From contig CAWASR010000002.1 of assembly GCA_963784805.1 (NCBI GenBank), positions 1-64,000 of the forward strand: a stretch of 64,000 nt of DNA, read 5' to 3'. This DNA comes from Roseiarcus sp963784805. GTDB lineage: Bacteria > Pseudomonadota > Alphaproteobacteria > Rhizobiales > Beijerinckiaceae. Below the pieces are notes generated by a model, which worked only from the letters and a program-made list of their open reading frames with translations, did no database searches and had not been told where the DNA came from. Positions 9,488-17,719 of the stretch are shown here, piece by piece (the stretch's first letter is position 1; each line of letters begins with the position of its first letter). Position numbers and translations under genes: made by a program.

Positions 9488-12269
9488 CTAGTCCGAATTG
9501 CGACCGCTGATCTCGGGACCTTCGCGCGCGTCGTCTTCGTGACTTAGCGGCTCCGCGACAAAACTGTCCTTGCGCGCGGGGCGCGATTGTCCGCCGCGCG
9601 CTCGGGCGAATCTCGGCAAGGCTTCCTCGATCGCGCCGCAGGCTTCGGCCCGGTTCCCAAACTTTCCGCGCCCTTCGGCCAGATAAGCGAAATCGTCGTC
9701 CTGGTCGAAGAAATGTTCTGCAATGTGAAACCCCAGCGCGCGATACGCCTCGAATTGCTCTTCGGAAAAAAACTGATCGCCGGTCGTTTCGTGCGGAAAC
9801 GAGGGATTTCGCCTTTTGTAGTCCAGAATATAATCCTTCTCGTCGCCTGTCATTGACGCCTTGACATAGAGCAAGACGCCGACGGCGCCGTCCGGATAGA
9901 AGATGCGCCCGACCGCGCAATGCGGTCCCGCCCGCCTTTGCGATTGATCCGGGTGAGCGTCGAACGCCAGCGATGTCGCAGCGATCGCCTCCCAAGGCAG
10001 TTCGACGCGAACGCCCAAGTCGATGCGCGCGTAACGTTCGACAATTTGCAAAGATCCAAAGGACATCGTCGGGTCCGCCTCCGCGTCGACGACGACGATC
10101 AGCTTGCAGCCCCGCTTCAGCAACTCGTAAAGGCCGAGATTTTCGATGTGGCCGCCGTCGGTCAGATAGATGTGCGCACTGGTTTCGTCGAGAAGGCTGA
10201 ATATCTCAACGAGCAGGTAGAGCTTTGAGACGACGAATGAGGCGGCCCTCGTTAGGGCGCCTGTCGAGAGCGGATTTCGGGCGAGATTGCGAGGATTGCG
10301 CAGCCAGTACCCGAGCCGGACGTTGAGCAGCGCGAGCGTCGGCGACAGCGCGCGTACGGTGCTGGCCCCCATGTTCGCCGAGACGGCGGCGCCGGAAATC
10401 GCAACCGCGGTCGGAAGATCGAGCGCGGGGTCGACGTCCTCCATGCCGGGCTGGCCCTCGTCTTCCCGTTCGGTCGAAGCGTAGAGGGTAAGATCGCTAC
10501 CGACGAAATGGGGGGTGAACATAAAGAAGTCAGCATTCCGGCCGCGCTTGTTGGCGTTCTTGGACCCCTCAACATTCAGTGCGGAATTGATAATGGGGTA
10601 GGGCCCCAAACTCGGCTTCAGTCCGGAAAGCTTGAGATCATCCAGGTATTCTGGCGTCGGGTCTCCCGCAGCCGGGAACCAAAAGAGGAACGCGCGGCTC
10701 AGCCGGTCACGGTAGAAGCGGAGCAGCGAATAGGCGTTGGCGTCAAGCGCGAAGGCGCAAAGCGCAAGAACGAAAAAAAGGACGATCGGCGCGGCCGCTC
10801 CCAACAGAGGAAACCAGCTCCATTTCTGGATGAGCGTGACGCTCAGATAGAGATAGGCGCCCCACAACGCCAATGGCGCGACCATCGCCCCAAGGGCAAT
10901 GAACGCGGTATTGGCCAGGAACCGCACGCTGAGCGCCATCCAGCCCTTGGCGTTTCTGGTTTCGGCGAGAAACGTGCGCAGCACGTGCACTGCTGCCGAA
11001 AGCGCGGCCGCGGCGCTGGCGAACGAGACCCCGCCGCCCAACTCGCGCACCATTGTGAACGGCTTGAAGGCCCAATACAGCACGCTCTCAAGCGGTGCCT
11101 CGAACTGGCTTCCTGCAACCGTCGTGTTGGTCTTTGCGAGGCCGAGAACTGTCGCAAGCGCGTGGATCGCCACCGGTTGGAGGTCGAGAAAGGCGGATAC
11201 TCCAACAGCGCCTACGAGGATTCCCGAGATCGTGAGCGCACGACTGTTTGCGTCGCTCCAAGAGCGCGCCTGGTCGGATGCTGACCTGGCGAGCGCCCAA
11301 GCGATGAGGATAAGAGCCAAGAAGCACAGGAGCCAGAAAGTGAACGCGAACGGCCAGCGACCGACGATCGCGTTGAGCGGCAAAATCCCTATGCTGATGC
11401 GTTCGATGACGCTCGTCAGGTAACTCCCCCTGGTCAGGGCGCCGAACGCCGGATCCGGATATGCGAAGGCCGTGACCAGCGCGAGCAGCAGGAGAGTCGC
11501 GAACACCGGAATGGCGTTGGCGACGAGGCCGCGCAACAGGATTGCGATCACGTCAGTCCAGTTGCGCACGGTGCTGCGGCCGCGCGGGAAAAGATAGTTC
11601 GAATAGTCGCGCAAATGCGCGATCGCCGGACCGTCCTCGAGGCCGTCGCCAAACGGCGATCGGATCGCCGCCGGCCGGCCGGATTTCGCGAGGCCCGCCG
11701 TGAGCGTTCCGCCGATGTAGCCGCCCCCGGAGACGGACGACAGGTAATCGAACGAACCCAGCACCCCGACGGAAGAGAGCGCCTGCAAAACGCCGAGTCC
11801 AAACGCCGCCGAGCGTATCCCGCCGCCGGAAAGCGCCAGGCCGGTCGCGTCGCACGGAACCGGCATGGGACGCTGCTTGTCCTCCTCGATCACGTCCGGC
11901 CTGGCCCGCGGGACCGAGTGCGGGTTACATTTGGCGCGCGCGTCCAGATTGGCGCGCGCGTCCAGAATCGCGTCGAACTCTGGTGAATAATGCTTCAGGA
12001 TCGGGGGACCGATTTCGGTTGGTCCGGGCCGTCTCTGCGCCCGCCGTCGCTTGCCCTTCGGCGGCCGGCGGCGGTTCGAAAGGAAGATTGCGCGCCACCC
12101 GTCCCTTGCGCAGCCCGTCCGGCCGCTGCTCGCGTCGCTGGGCGATCGCCGCGAGCTCGACCGCGAGCACATCCTCGAAATAATGAAGGCTAATCCGCGC
12201 GCCTGAATGGGCGTCGACCGACATACCGCACCCCGCCAAGGCAAGCCGTTCACGCGTCAGTATGGGCAT
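9488..12269 (-). CDS. patatin-like phospholipase with membrane domain (N-terminus frameshifted)
   Basis: Serine acyl hydrolase of the patatin family. The oxyanion-hole motif LALSGGGIRSAAFG (about 11800-11845) is followed by the nucleophile elbow SSVSGGGY (about 11715-11750) and, far downstream, the catalytic Asp motif TDGGHIENLG (about 10140-10170). Between nucleophile and Asp lies an unusually long membrane region of roughly eight hydrophobic helices, so the enzyme is membrane-embedded with the catalytic halves brought together across it. The upstream part of the open frame is poor, whereas another frame from ATG 12269 gives a convincing start (MPILTRERLALAGCG, then YFEDVLAVELAAIAQRR). A one-base frameshift between about 12010 and 12065 would join them. 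It heads the operon 9488-5970. Membrane phospholipids are the expected substrate (family knowledge). Confidence 0.88.
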
Positions 12270-12500
12270 GATGGTGGTTTTTTCGGCGTTTGCAAGCGCG
12301 AAAGATTGAGGCTTGGCAACTCGCGACCGCGGTTCCGATCTTGCAAACGGCCTCGTCCAAGAATTTGGAACCCGCCGCCCCACTTGTGGCGCGCGTCGTG
12401 CGCGCGCCGAGCAGAACTCCCAGGGGACGTTGCAAGGGCTGCGATGAACCCATCAGCCGAGCGCATCGCAACTTCGCCGCTCGTAAGGCCCGCAGGCAAC

Positions 12501-12785
12501 TCACTCCTTTTGCAATGGCGAGACGCGATTGAGGGCGGTGATCGACAGGAAACCGCTGACCCAGAATCTGGACTCCGCAAACAGCACATAGACTCCGTTT
12601 GAAGTGTAACCGATGGCCGCGACAGCCGGCGGCATATGCCAGACGCTGCCCCATGTCGCTGCCGCGACCCCGCGGCGGACGGAAACCGCCGCGTCGAAAA
12701 ACACGTAGAACGCGTCGGTGGCGGCAGTCGAAAAAACGACCCCAGCGGCGATCAAGGGTTTAATCGTTGGCAAATTCAACTTCAC
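12501..12785 (-). CDS. small membrane protein, unknown function (94 aa)
   Basis: From a GTG at 12785 a 94-residue protein begins VKLNLPTIKPLIAAGVVFS. It contains two predicted membrane segments, one after the start (PLIAAGVVFSTAATDAFYVFF) and one near the end (GVYVLFAESRFWVSGFLSI). A 57-codon membrane-protein gene lies 55 bp upstream on the same strand, so the two may be co-transcribed. No family is recognised. An in-frame extension to 12896 is possible but its composition is basic and shadow-like. Confidence rests on sensible hydrophobic patterning and placement. Confidence 0.55.
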   Translation of the reverse strand: MKLNLPTIKPLIAAGVVFSTAATDAFYVFFDAAVSVRRGVAAATWGSVWHMPPAVAAIGYTSNGVYVLFAESRFWVSGFLSITALNRVSPLQKE

Positions 12786-12840
12786 CCGCTTTCTTTCGTT
12801 TGCGCCGACCGGCCGAGTCGGCTCCGTCGAGCGATGCATC

Positions 12841-13014
12841 CTAGGAGGGCCGTGTCGCGGAAGTGATGGGCAACCCGCGCGCGTGCTCGACCTCATCGAC
12901 GGTGGCGAAAACCTGGGTCGCGTCCCTGGGTGTAATGTAGCTGAGGCGGAGCAAGCCGCCCGCGAAGCGCGCCGCCCATAGCGCTGTAGCGAGCGAGAGG
13001 CTTGCGGCGGTCAT
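12841..13014 (-). CDS. tiny predicted protein (57 aa)
   Basis: A 57-codon reading frame from ATG 13014 to TAG 12841. The product starts MTAASLSLATALWAARFAGG and has one amphipathic or hydrophobic N-terminal helix, then a soluble tail with ITPRDATQVFATVDEVEHA that looks like genuine coding sequence. It is followed 55 bp later by the 94-residue membrane protein on the same strand. No homologue can be named. It is too short for length-based calling and is offered as a candidate; the nearby IS remnants leave open that it is the end of a truncated gene. Confidence 0.4.
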   Translation of the reverse strand: MTAASLSLATALWAARFAGGLLRLSYITPRDATQVFATVDEVEHARGLPITSATRPS

Positions 13015-13070
13015 CGGCGGTTCACCGGTGGGGTCGGGTTGCGAGCATCAACGCAACCGAAGAACCCCCA

Positions 13071-13474
13071 ATGACCGACGAGATGATGAACCTTCGCACG
13101 ATCGTGGAGAAGGCCCCCGACGCCGATATTCTTCGTGACATGATCGCCTTCGCCACCGTACGGATGATGGAGATGGAGGTCGGCGCGCTGACTGGCGCGC
13201 CGCTTGGCTAAAGGAGCCCCAATAGGCCGGTCCAGCGCAACGGCTATCGCGACCAGGACTGGGAGACGCGCGCTAGGAGGGTCGAGCTGCGCATCCCCAA
13301 GCTGCGGAAAGGCTCGTACTTTCCGAGCTTTCTCTAGCCGCGGCGGATGGCGAAAAAGGCGCTGACCCCCGTGATCCAGGAGGCCTACGTCCAGGGCGTC
13401 TCGACCCGTTCGGTCGACGACCTCGTCCAGGCGATGGGCGGAACCGGCGTGGCCAAGAGCCAGGCCAGTTGTTG
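13071..13474 (+). pseudogene. IS256-family transposase remnant, N-terminal part
   Basis: Translation from 13071 gives MTDEMMNLRTIVEKAPDADI, the characteristic N-terminus of IS256/Mutator-type transposases, which stops after 46 residues (GAPLG). The homologous protein continues in other frames: RIPKLRKGSYFP-like sequence around 13290-13330 and then MAKKALTPVIQEAYVQGVST with RSVDDLVQAMG at about 13345-13440, ending at KSQAS. At least two frameshifts plus stops, and loss of the DDE catalytic region, make it non-functional. The remaining C-terminal two thirds are absent; IS5-type sequence follows directly. Confidence 0.85.
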
Positions 13475-13479
13475 ACGGC

Positions 13480-13775
13480 CACCGTGTTTTGCGCTTTTCC
13501 GTTCCTGCTCAAGTTCTATGCCGACGGCGGTTATTAGGGGCCGGAGTCTCAGGAGGCGTTGAAGCGAACCATGACGCGGGTCAACGTCGAGGTCGTCAAG
13601 CGTCCCAACAGCATTTTAGCGATCGTCGTTGTGCCATAACGCTGGCTCGTATAACGAACTTTTCCGTGGCTCAACCGCTGGCGTCGTTTGGCCAACGACC
13701 GTTAATGCCTCAGTCGAACAACCCTCGCAATCCTGTGCCCAGCCCCAATTCGTCCCGTGTTTCGAAAGCCGTCTC
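13480..13775 (+). pseudogene. IS5-family transposase remnant, C-terminal part
   Basis: A single frame from about 13480 reads as the C-terminus of an IS5-type transposase interrupted by four in-frame stops. Recognisable parts are LLKFYADGGY, stop, GPESQEALKRTMTRVNVEVV, then VVVP, stop, RWLV, stop, RTFPWLNRWRRLANDR, stop, and CLSRTTLAILCPAPIR. The motif order (ADGGYQGP, NVEIVKR, PKRWIVERTFAWLNRCRRL) matches the family. The N-terminal half is missing, and the fragment abuts the IS256 remnant, so two different elements have been fused end to end during decay. Confidence 0.85.
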
Positions 13776-13864
13776 CTGATGCGCAGCTATGCATGCAATC
13801 GTAATGTTCGCCGACAAACTCTGGGGCGAGCTAGGACCGCGAGCCCTCCGGCCGAACGCAAACA

Positions 13865-14635
13865 TTATGGGCCGGCGCCGGAGGGCTTCCATCTTGTAAT
13901 CGTAGCAGGCGGCGAGACGAAGACCTCATTAATGATCCGCGCCTGGACCGGGTCGATCGCCATTTTGCCCGAAAAGCCTCGGCGCAGCGCTTCTGTCGCT
14001 TCGCCGGTCAGGCCTTCGGTGTCGTGGACGTCGGCAAAGATTGCGTCGATCGCCGCCACGCCGGCGGCGGCCGCGGCGAGAAGCGTCAAATCGCGCGCGA
14101 GACAATAGGGGCCGGCGTATTCGCTGGAGGTCTCGCGTCGAATCTCGGCCCGGAGATCGGCGCTCAAACTCTCCACGCTCCAGGCGAGGCCCATCAGTCT
14201 CGCACTGGCACCGCGATAGCTCGACATACCGAACAGGGCCTGAGCCCTCTCGGTCGCTAGTGCGAGGATACGCGTCGAGCCGTCGGCAAGGCCGCATATC
14301 GCCTCCCGCACCGCGAGCTTGGCGGAAAGGTGCTGAACACTTGCTCCGCCCAGGCTCTCAGGCAACATGACCGCATCGGGCGCACCCGGCATCACCGCAT
14401 CGAGATCGAGATCGGTCTCGCCCCCGCGGAGCGCGCCGATCCTGACGATTAGCGCGGGCGCGCCGTTGCGGGCTCGCGCATCCTTCAGGAAACGCGCCGA
14501 AATCGCCCGCGCTGCCGCTCTGGCGCCGGCCCCGCGCTCACTCTCGAGATCAAGCACTAGCGCGTCAGCGCCGCTTGACACCGCCGCGGCGAGCTTTTCC
14601 TCGTCTCCGCCCGGCATGATCAGAAACGAGCGCAC
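13865..14635 (-). CDS. HpcH/CitE-family CoA-ester lyase or thioesterase
   Basis: A TIM-barrel protein of the HpcH/HpaI-CitE family, about 256 aa. The start is GTG 14635, 5 bp after the MaoC stop, giving VRSFLIMPGGDEEKLAAA, the usual N-terminus of this family. Metal- and substrate-site regions are visible as ALVLDLES near residue 28 and IDAIFADVHD near residue 203, with a C-terminal GFSGKMAIDPVQ signature. Relatives include L-malyl-CoA lyase, citramalyl-CoA lyase and (3S)-malyl-CoA thioesterase. Coupling to a MaoC hydratase and the presence of a second malyl-CoA lyase at 21196 point to methylmalyl/malyl-CoA chemistry as in the ethylmalonyl-CoA pathway (inference). The exact substrate is undetermined. 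Confidence 0.82.
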   Translation of the reverse strand: MRSFLIMPGGDEEKLAAAVSSGADALVLDLESERGAGARAAARAISARFLKDARARNGAPALIVRIGALRGGETDLDLDAVMPGAPDAVMLPESLGGASVQHLSAKLAVREAICGLADGSTRILALATERAQALFGMSSYRGASARLMGLAWSVESLSADLRAEIRRETSSEYAGPYCLARDLTLLAAAAAGVAAIDAIFADVHDTEGLTGEATEALRRGFSGKMAIDPVQARIINEVFVSPPATITRWKPSGAGP

Positions 14636-14640
14636 GACGG

Positions 14641-15138
14641 TCAGGCCGAGACGATCTCGGGCTCGCGCCGGCGCATGAAGGCGGTTCGGCGACATTCGGC
14701 GACCAGCGTTCCGTCCTGTTTAAACGCCCGGTGTCGGAACTCGACCAGACCCGCGTCGGGCCGCGACCGAGAGCCGCGCACGCCAATCACTTCGGTTTCC
14801 GCGCGGACCGTGTCACTCTCGAACAGCGGAGCCGGAAAGACGACCTCGCTCATGCCGAGATTGGCGATGGTCGTGCCGACCGTGGTGTCGTTGACTGATA
14901 TGCCTATCATCAGGCCGAGGGTAAAAAGGGAGTTCATCAGCGGTCGGCCCCATTCGGACTCGGTTGCGCAGAAATGTGCGTCGATATGAAGCGGCTGCGG
15001 ATTGAGCGTCATGTTGGAGAACAGCATGTTGTCCGCCTGTGTGACGGTGCGGGTCAGGCGGTGGCGGAAGACCTGACCGACAGAGAAATCCTCGAAGTAG
15101 AGACCCCCGCGCGGATGGGGAACGGTCGCTTTCTCCAT
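14641..15138 (-). CDS. MaoC-family dehydratase (165 aa)
   Basis: Hot-dog-fold enoyl-CoA hydratase/dehydratase. The N-terminus has GLYFEDFSVGQVFRH, and the hydratase region shows NPQPLHIDAHF with the catalytic Asp/His pair, then RPLMNSLFTLGLMIG. A good GAGGAAG ribosome-binding site precedes ATG 15138. At 165 aa it is a single hot-dog domain, half the size of the characterised two-domain mesaconyl-CoA hydratase, so it presumably dimerises. It is translationally coupled to the CitE-like lyase: together they could hydrate an unsaturated C4/C5 dicarboxyl-CoA and cleave or hydrolyse the product. Divergent from the DUF2336 gene. Confidence 0.85.
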   Translation of the reverse strand: MEKATVPHPRGGLYFEDFSVGQVFRHRLTRTVTQADNMLFSNMTLNPQPLHIDAHFCATESEWGRPLMNSLFTLGLMIGISVNDTTVGTTIANLGMSEVVFPAPLFESDTVRAETEVIGVRGSRSRPDAGLVEFRHRAFKQDGTLVAECRRTAFMRRREPEIVSA

Positions 15139-15237
15139 GCTTCCTCAACTTTTCTGGCAACGTTAAGTTGTTGTTTACCCTAACAATGCAATTTCAACGT
15201 GTAACGTCCCCGGCCATCAGCCGCTAGGGAGTGCGAC

Positions 15238-16794
15238 TTGAAAGTGAACGCGCCAGCGGCCTGCCGCTTACCGAAGCCCCCGTCCGCCACGCCGGACATA
15301 GTGCGCCGATTTCTTGCTTGGACGCAACGCGCGGGCGCCTTGGACCGAGCCGAAGCAGCGAGCGCACTAGCGCGCGCCTATCTCAATTCCCGACTAGCCC
15401 CACCCGTGCGCGGCGAAGCCGTGGTCGCGATGACGGCGCTGCTGGACGATCCTTCCGTCATTGTACGCCGCGCGCTGGGGGAGGCTATGGCGAGCGCCAG
15501 CGAGGCGCCTCGCCATCTGGCGCTGGCGCTGGCGAACGACCGGTCGGAGGTCGCGGCGGCATTGCTAGCGCGGTCGCCCGTTCTCACCGACGCCGAACTC
15601 GTGGATTGCGTCGCGATCGGCGACGCTGTCTCCCAATGCGCGATCGCACGCCGTCCGAATCTGGGCCCCGGCCCCTGCGCGGCTTTGGCGGAGATCGCCC
15701 AGCGCGATGCGGCGATTGCGCTCATCGGCAATCTCGAGGCGGATCTGCCGCCAGGCGCGCTGCGGCGTCTGCTCGAACGTTTTGGCGACGACCAAGAAGC
15801 GCGCGAGGCTTTGCTCCAACGTCCATCCCTGCCCGTGCGACTGAAAGCCGACATCGCGATAGCGACGGCGAAGGCCTCGAGCGAGTCTGCAGGCCAATGG
15901 CTCGGCCGCGGCCGAGCAGAACGCATTGCCGGCGAGACGCGTGAACGGACAATCGCGTTGATCGCCGCCGCGTGCGGAAGCAAGGACCGGGCGGAACTCG
16001 CGCGGTCGCTACGCGAGCGTGGCGCACTGACGCTGGCGCTGCTTATGCGCTCGCTGCTCGGCGGCGAGAGCGGATTGTTCGCCGCGGCCTTGTCCGAACT
16101 CGCGCGCGTGCCCCTTCCCCAAGTCACCGCCGTCATGCGCAATCCTCGTGGGGAGGGTTTCGCCGCGCTCACACGCAAGGCCGGCCTGCCAAACCACACG
16201 TTGACCGTGTTCCGCGCCGCGCTGAGCGCGCTCGAGTCCTATCGCGGCGCGCGTGGCGAAGGCCTCAAGGCGCCGCTCATCGGCGCGGTCATCGCCGCCT
16301 GCGAGGTGCGTCGAAATCCGGCGCTGGCCAAAATCATTTCGCTTCTCTGGCGCTTCGCCGCCGAGGCCGGGAGAGCCGAAGCGCGCAGCTTCGCGCAGCA
16401 TGCGACTGCCGACGCCCGCGCCCCGCACCTGCCAATGAGCTTGGACTTTTCACCCGCCATCAACGACGAACACGGCGCGCAGCCAATGCTGGCGGTAGCT
16501 TTCGACGCTACGGGCGCCGGCGAGGACGCGCCGGATCTGGACGCTGCGCTCGCCAAACCGGTCGGCGTCGCGGTGCCCCACATCGAGTTGCCAATCGACC
16601 TACTCGCTCTCTCCCAGCCGGCGGCCAACGGCGCGAGCGGGGCGGCGCCGACAGTGTTTGTCGAAATTGAGCTACAGGCGATGATTGCGGAAAAGCCGCA
16701 CCTTTGCGCGCCCCGGGACAGCCGCGGCGATAGCGAGGCGCCGCCCGGTGAACCGGCGGCCGGCGCCGCCACTGGACTCGAAAAAGCGGCATGA
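15238..16794 (+). CDS. DUF2336 domain-containing protein
   Basis: About 518 aa, rich in Ala/Leu helices arranged as HEAT-like repeats; DUF2336 features include DDPSVIVRRALGEAMA, VAAALLARSPVLTDAELV and the repeated AIARRPNL pattern. The family is widespread in Hyphomicrobiales and related alphaproteobacteria and has no settled biochemical role. The likely start is TTG 15238 (a GTG at 15244 is the alternative); neither has an ideal ribosome-binding site. The C-terminal 120 residues are low-complexity and acidic/proline-rich. Transcribed divergently from the MaoC gene across a 99-bp, AT-richer gap that probably holds both promoters. Confidence 0.8.
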   Translation: MKVNAPAACRLPKPPSATPDIVRRFLAWTQRAGALDRAEAASALARAYLNSRLAPPVRGEAVVAMTALLDDPSVIVRRALGEAMASASEAPRHLALALANDRSEVAAALLARSPVLTDAELVDCVAIGDAVSQCAIARRPNLGPGPCAALAEIAQRDAAIALIGNLEADLPPGALRRLLERFGDDQEAREALLQRPSLPVRLKADIAIATAKASSESAGQWLGRGRAERIAGETRERTIALIAAACGSKDRAELARSLRERGALTLALLMRSLLGGESGLFAAALSELARVPLPQVTAVMRNPRGEGFAALTRKAGLPNHTLTVFRAALSALESYRGARGEGLKAPLIGAVIAACEVRRNPALAKIISLLWRFAAEAGRAEARSFAQHATADARAPHLPMSLDFSPAINDEHGAQPMLAVAFDATGAGEDAPDLDAALAKPVGVAVPHIELPIDLLALSQPAANGASGAAPTVFVEIELQAMIAEKPHLCAPRDSRGDSEAPPGEPAAGAATGLEKAA

Positions 16795-16814
16795 GATGCG
16801 GCTGACAGGCGCGC

Positions 16815-17486
16815 TCACGCGGCGCGCGCTTCCTTCATCGCCTGCCGCGCTTGCGTCATCGCGCGCCGCAGGAGCCCAACATCCTGCGCGCCCGACACGG
16901 CGAGGCGACCCGCGAAGATAAAGAACGGCACGCCGCTTATGCCGATCGCCTGCGCCTCGGCGATCTCCTTGCGCACGGAGTCGATATCAGCCCCCTCGGC
17001 GAACAGTTCTTCGACAATGTCGGCGTCGAGGCGGCAGTCCGCGGCGACGGCGAGAAGTTCGGTGCGGTCGCCGACATCCCGGCCTTCGACGAAATAGGCG
17101 CGAAACAGGCGGTCGACGACCTTCGCCTGTGCGCCTGTCGAAACGCTCCAGCGTACGAGACGGTGGGCGTCGAGCGTGTTAGGCGCGCGCCGAATCCTGT
17201 CAAAGGCGAAGGGAACGCCGACTTCGGCGCCCAGGCGCACAAGATTGTCGTGGATCGTCTCGAGCCGTCCGTCTCGACCGAACTTCCTGGCCATATATTC
17301 GCCGCGGTCGAGCCCGCCTTCAGGGATTGTCGGATCGAGCTGGTAGGGGCGCCAGCGCACCGCAACCGGCAGCGATTCTTCAGCCACCGCGGCCTCGAGC
17401 CGCTTCTTGCCGAGATAGCACCAGGGACAGACGAAGTCGCTCACGACGTCGATGGCCAAGGTCTCATCCCTTTCGCTCATACTCAT
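16815..17486 (-). CDS. DsbA-family (FrnE-like) thioredoxin-fold oxidoreductase
   Basis: A 223-residue cytoplasmic thioredoxin-fold protein. The redox motif is CPWC at the start of the fold (VSDFVCPWCYLGKKRLE, about residues 15-31), and the cis-Pro loop is seen as GISGVPFFIFAGR near residue 185, the hallmark of the FrnE/2-hydroxychromene-2-carboxylate isomerase-like DsbA subfamily. No signal peptide is present, unlike periplasmic DsbA. It converges with the DUF2336 gene. The physiological substrate is unknown; FrnE members are linked to oxidative-stress tolerance in other bacteria. Confidence 0.88.
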   Translation of the reverse strand: MSMSERDETLAIDVVSDFVCPWCYLGKKRLEAAVAEESLPVAVRWRPYQLDPTIPEGGLDRGEYMARKFGRDGRLETIHDNLVRLGAEVGVPFAFDRIRRAPNTLDAHRLVRWSVSTGAQAKVVDRLFRAYFVEGRDVGDRTELLAVAADCRLDADIVEELFAEGADIDSVRKEIAEAQAIGISGVPFFIFAGRLAVSGAQDVGLLRRAMTQARQAMKEARAA

Positions 17487-17719
17487 GCCGCTATCCCACC
17501 TCCCTCCTCAGTCGCCGCCGGTCTCCGCCTATTCCTCAAACCCCCGGCGCAACCGCAGCGCCGGCTCGATCCGAGGAAGATCCTCATCATATCTGGCGCC
17601 GACGCCGCGCCGCCGCAAGTGAGGGCCGGCGAGGCGCCCAAGTGTCCGGCTCTACGCACCCCGCCTCGCGCGGCGGCCCGTCGCCCCTTCCGTTCGAGCG
17701 TCGGCGAGGAGGCTACTGG

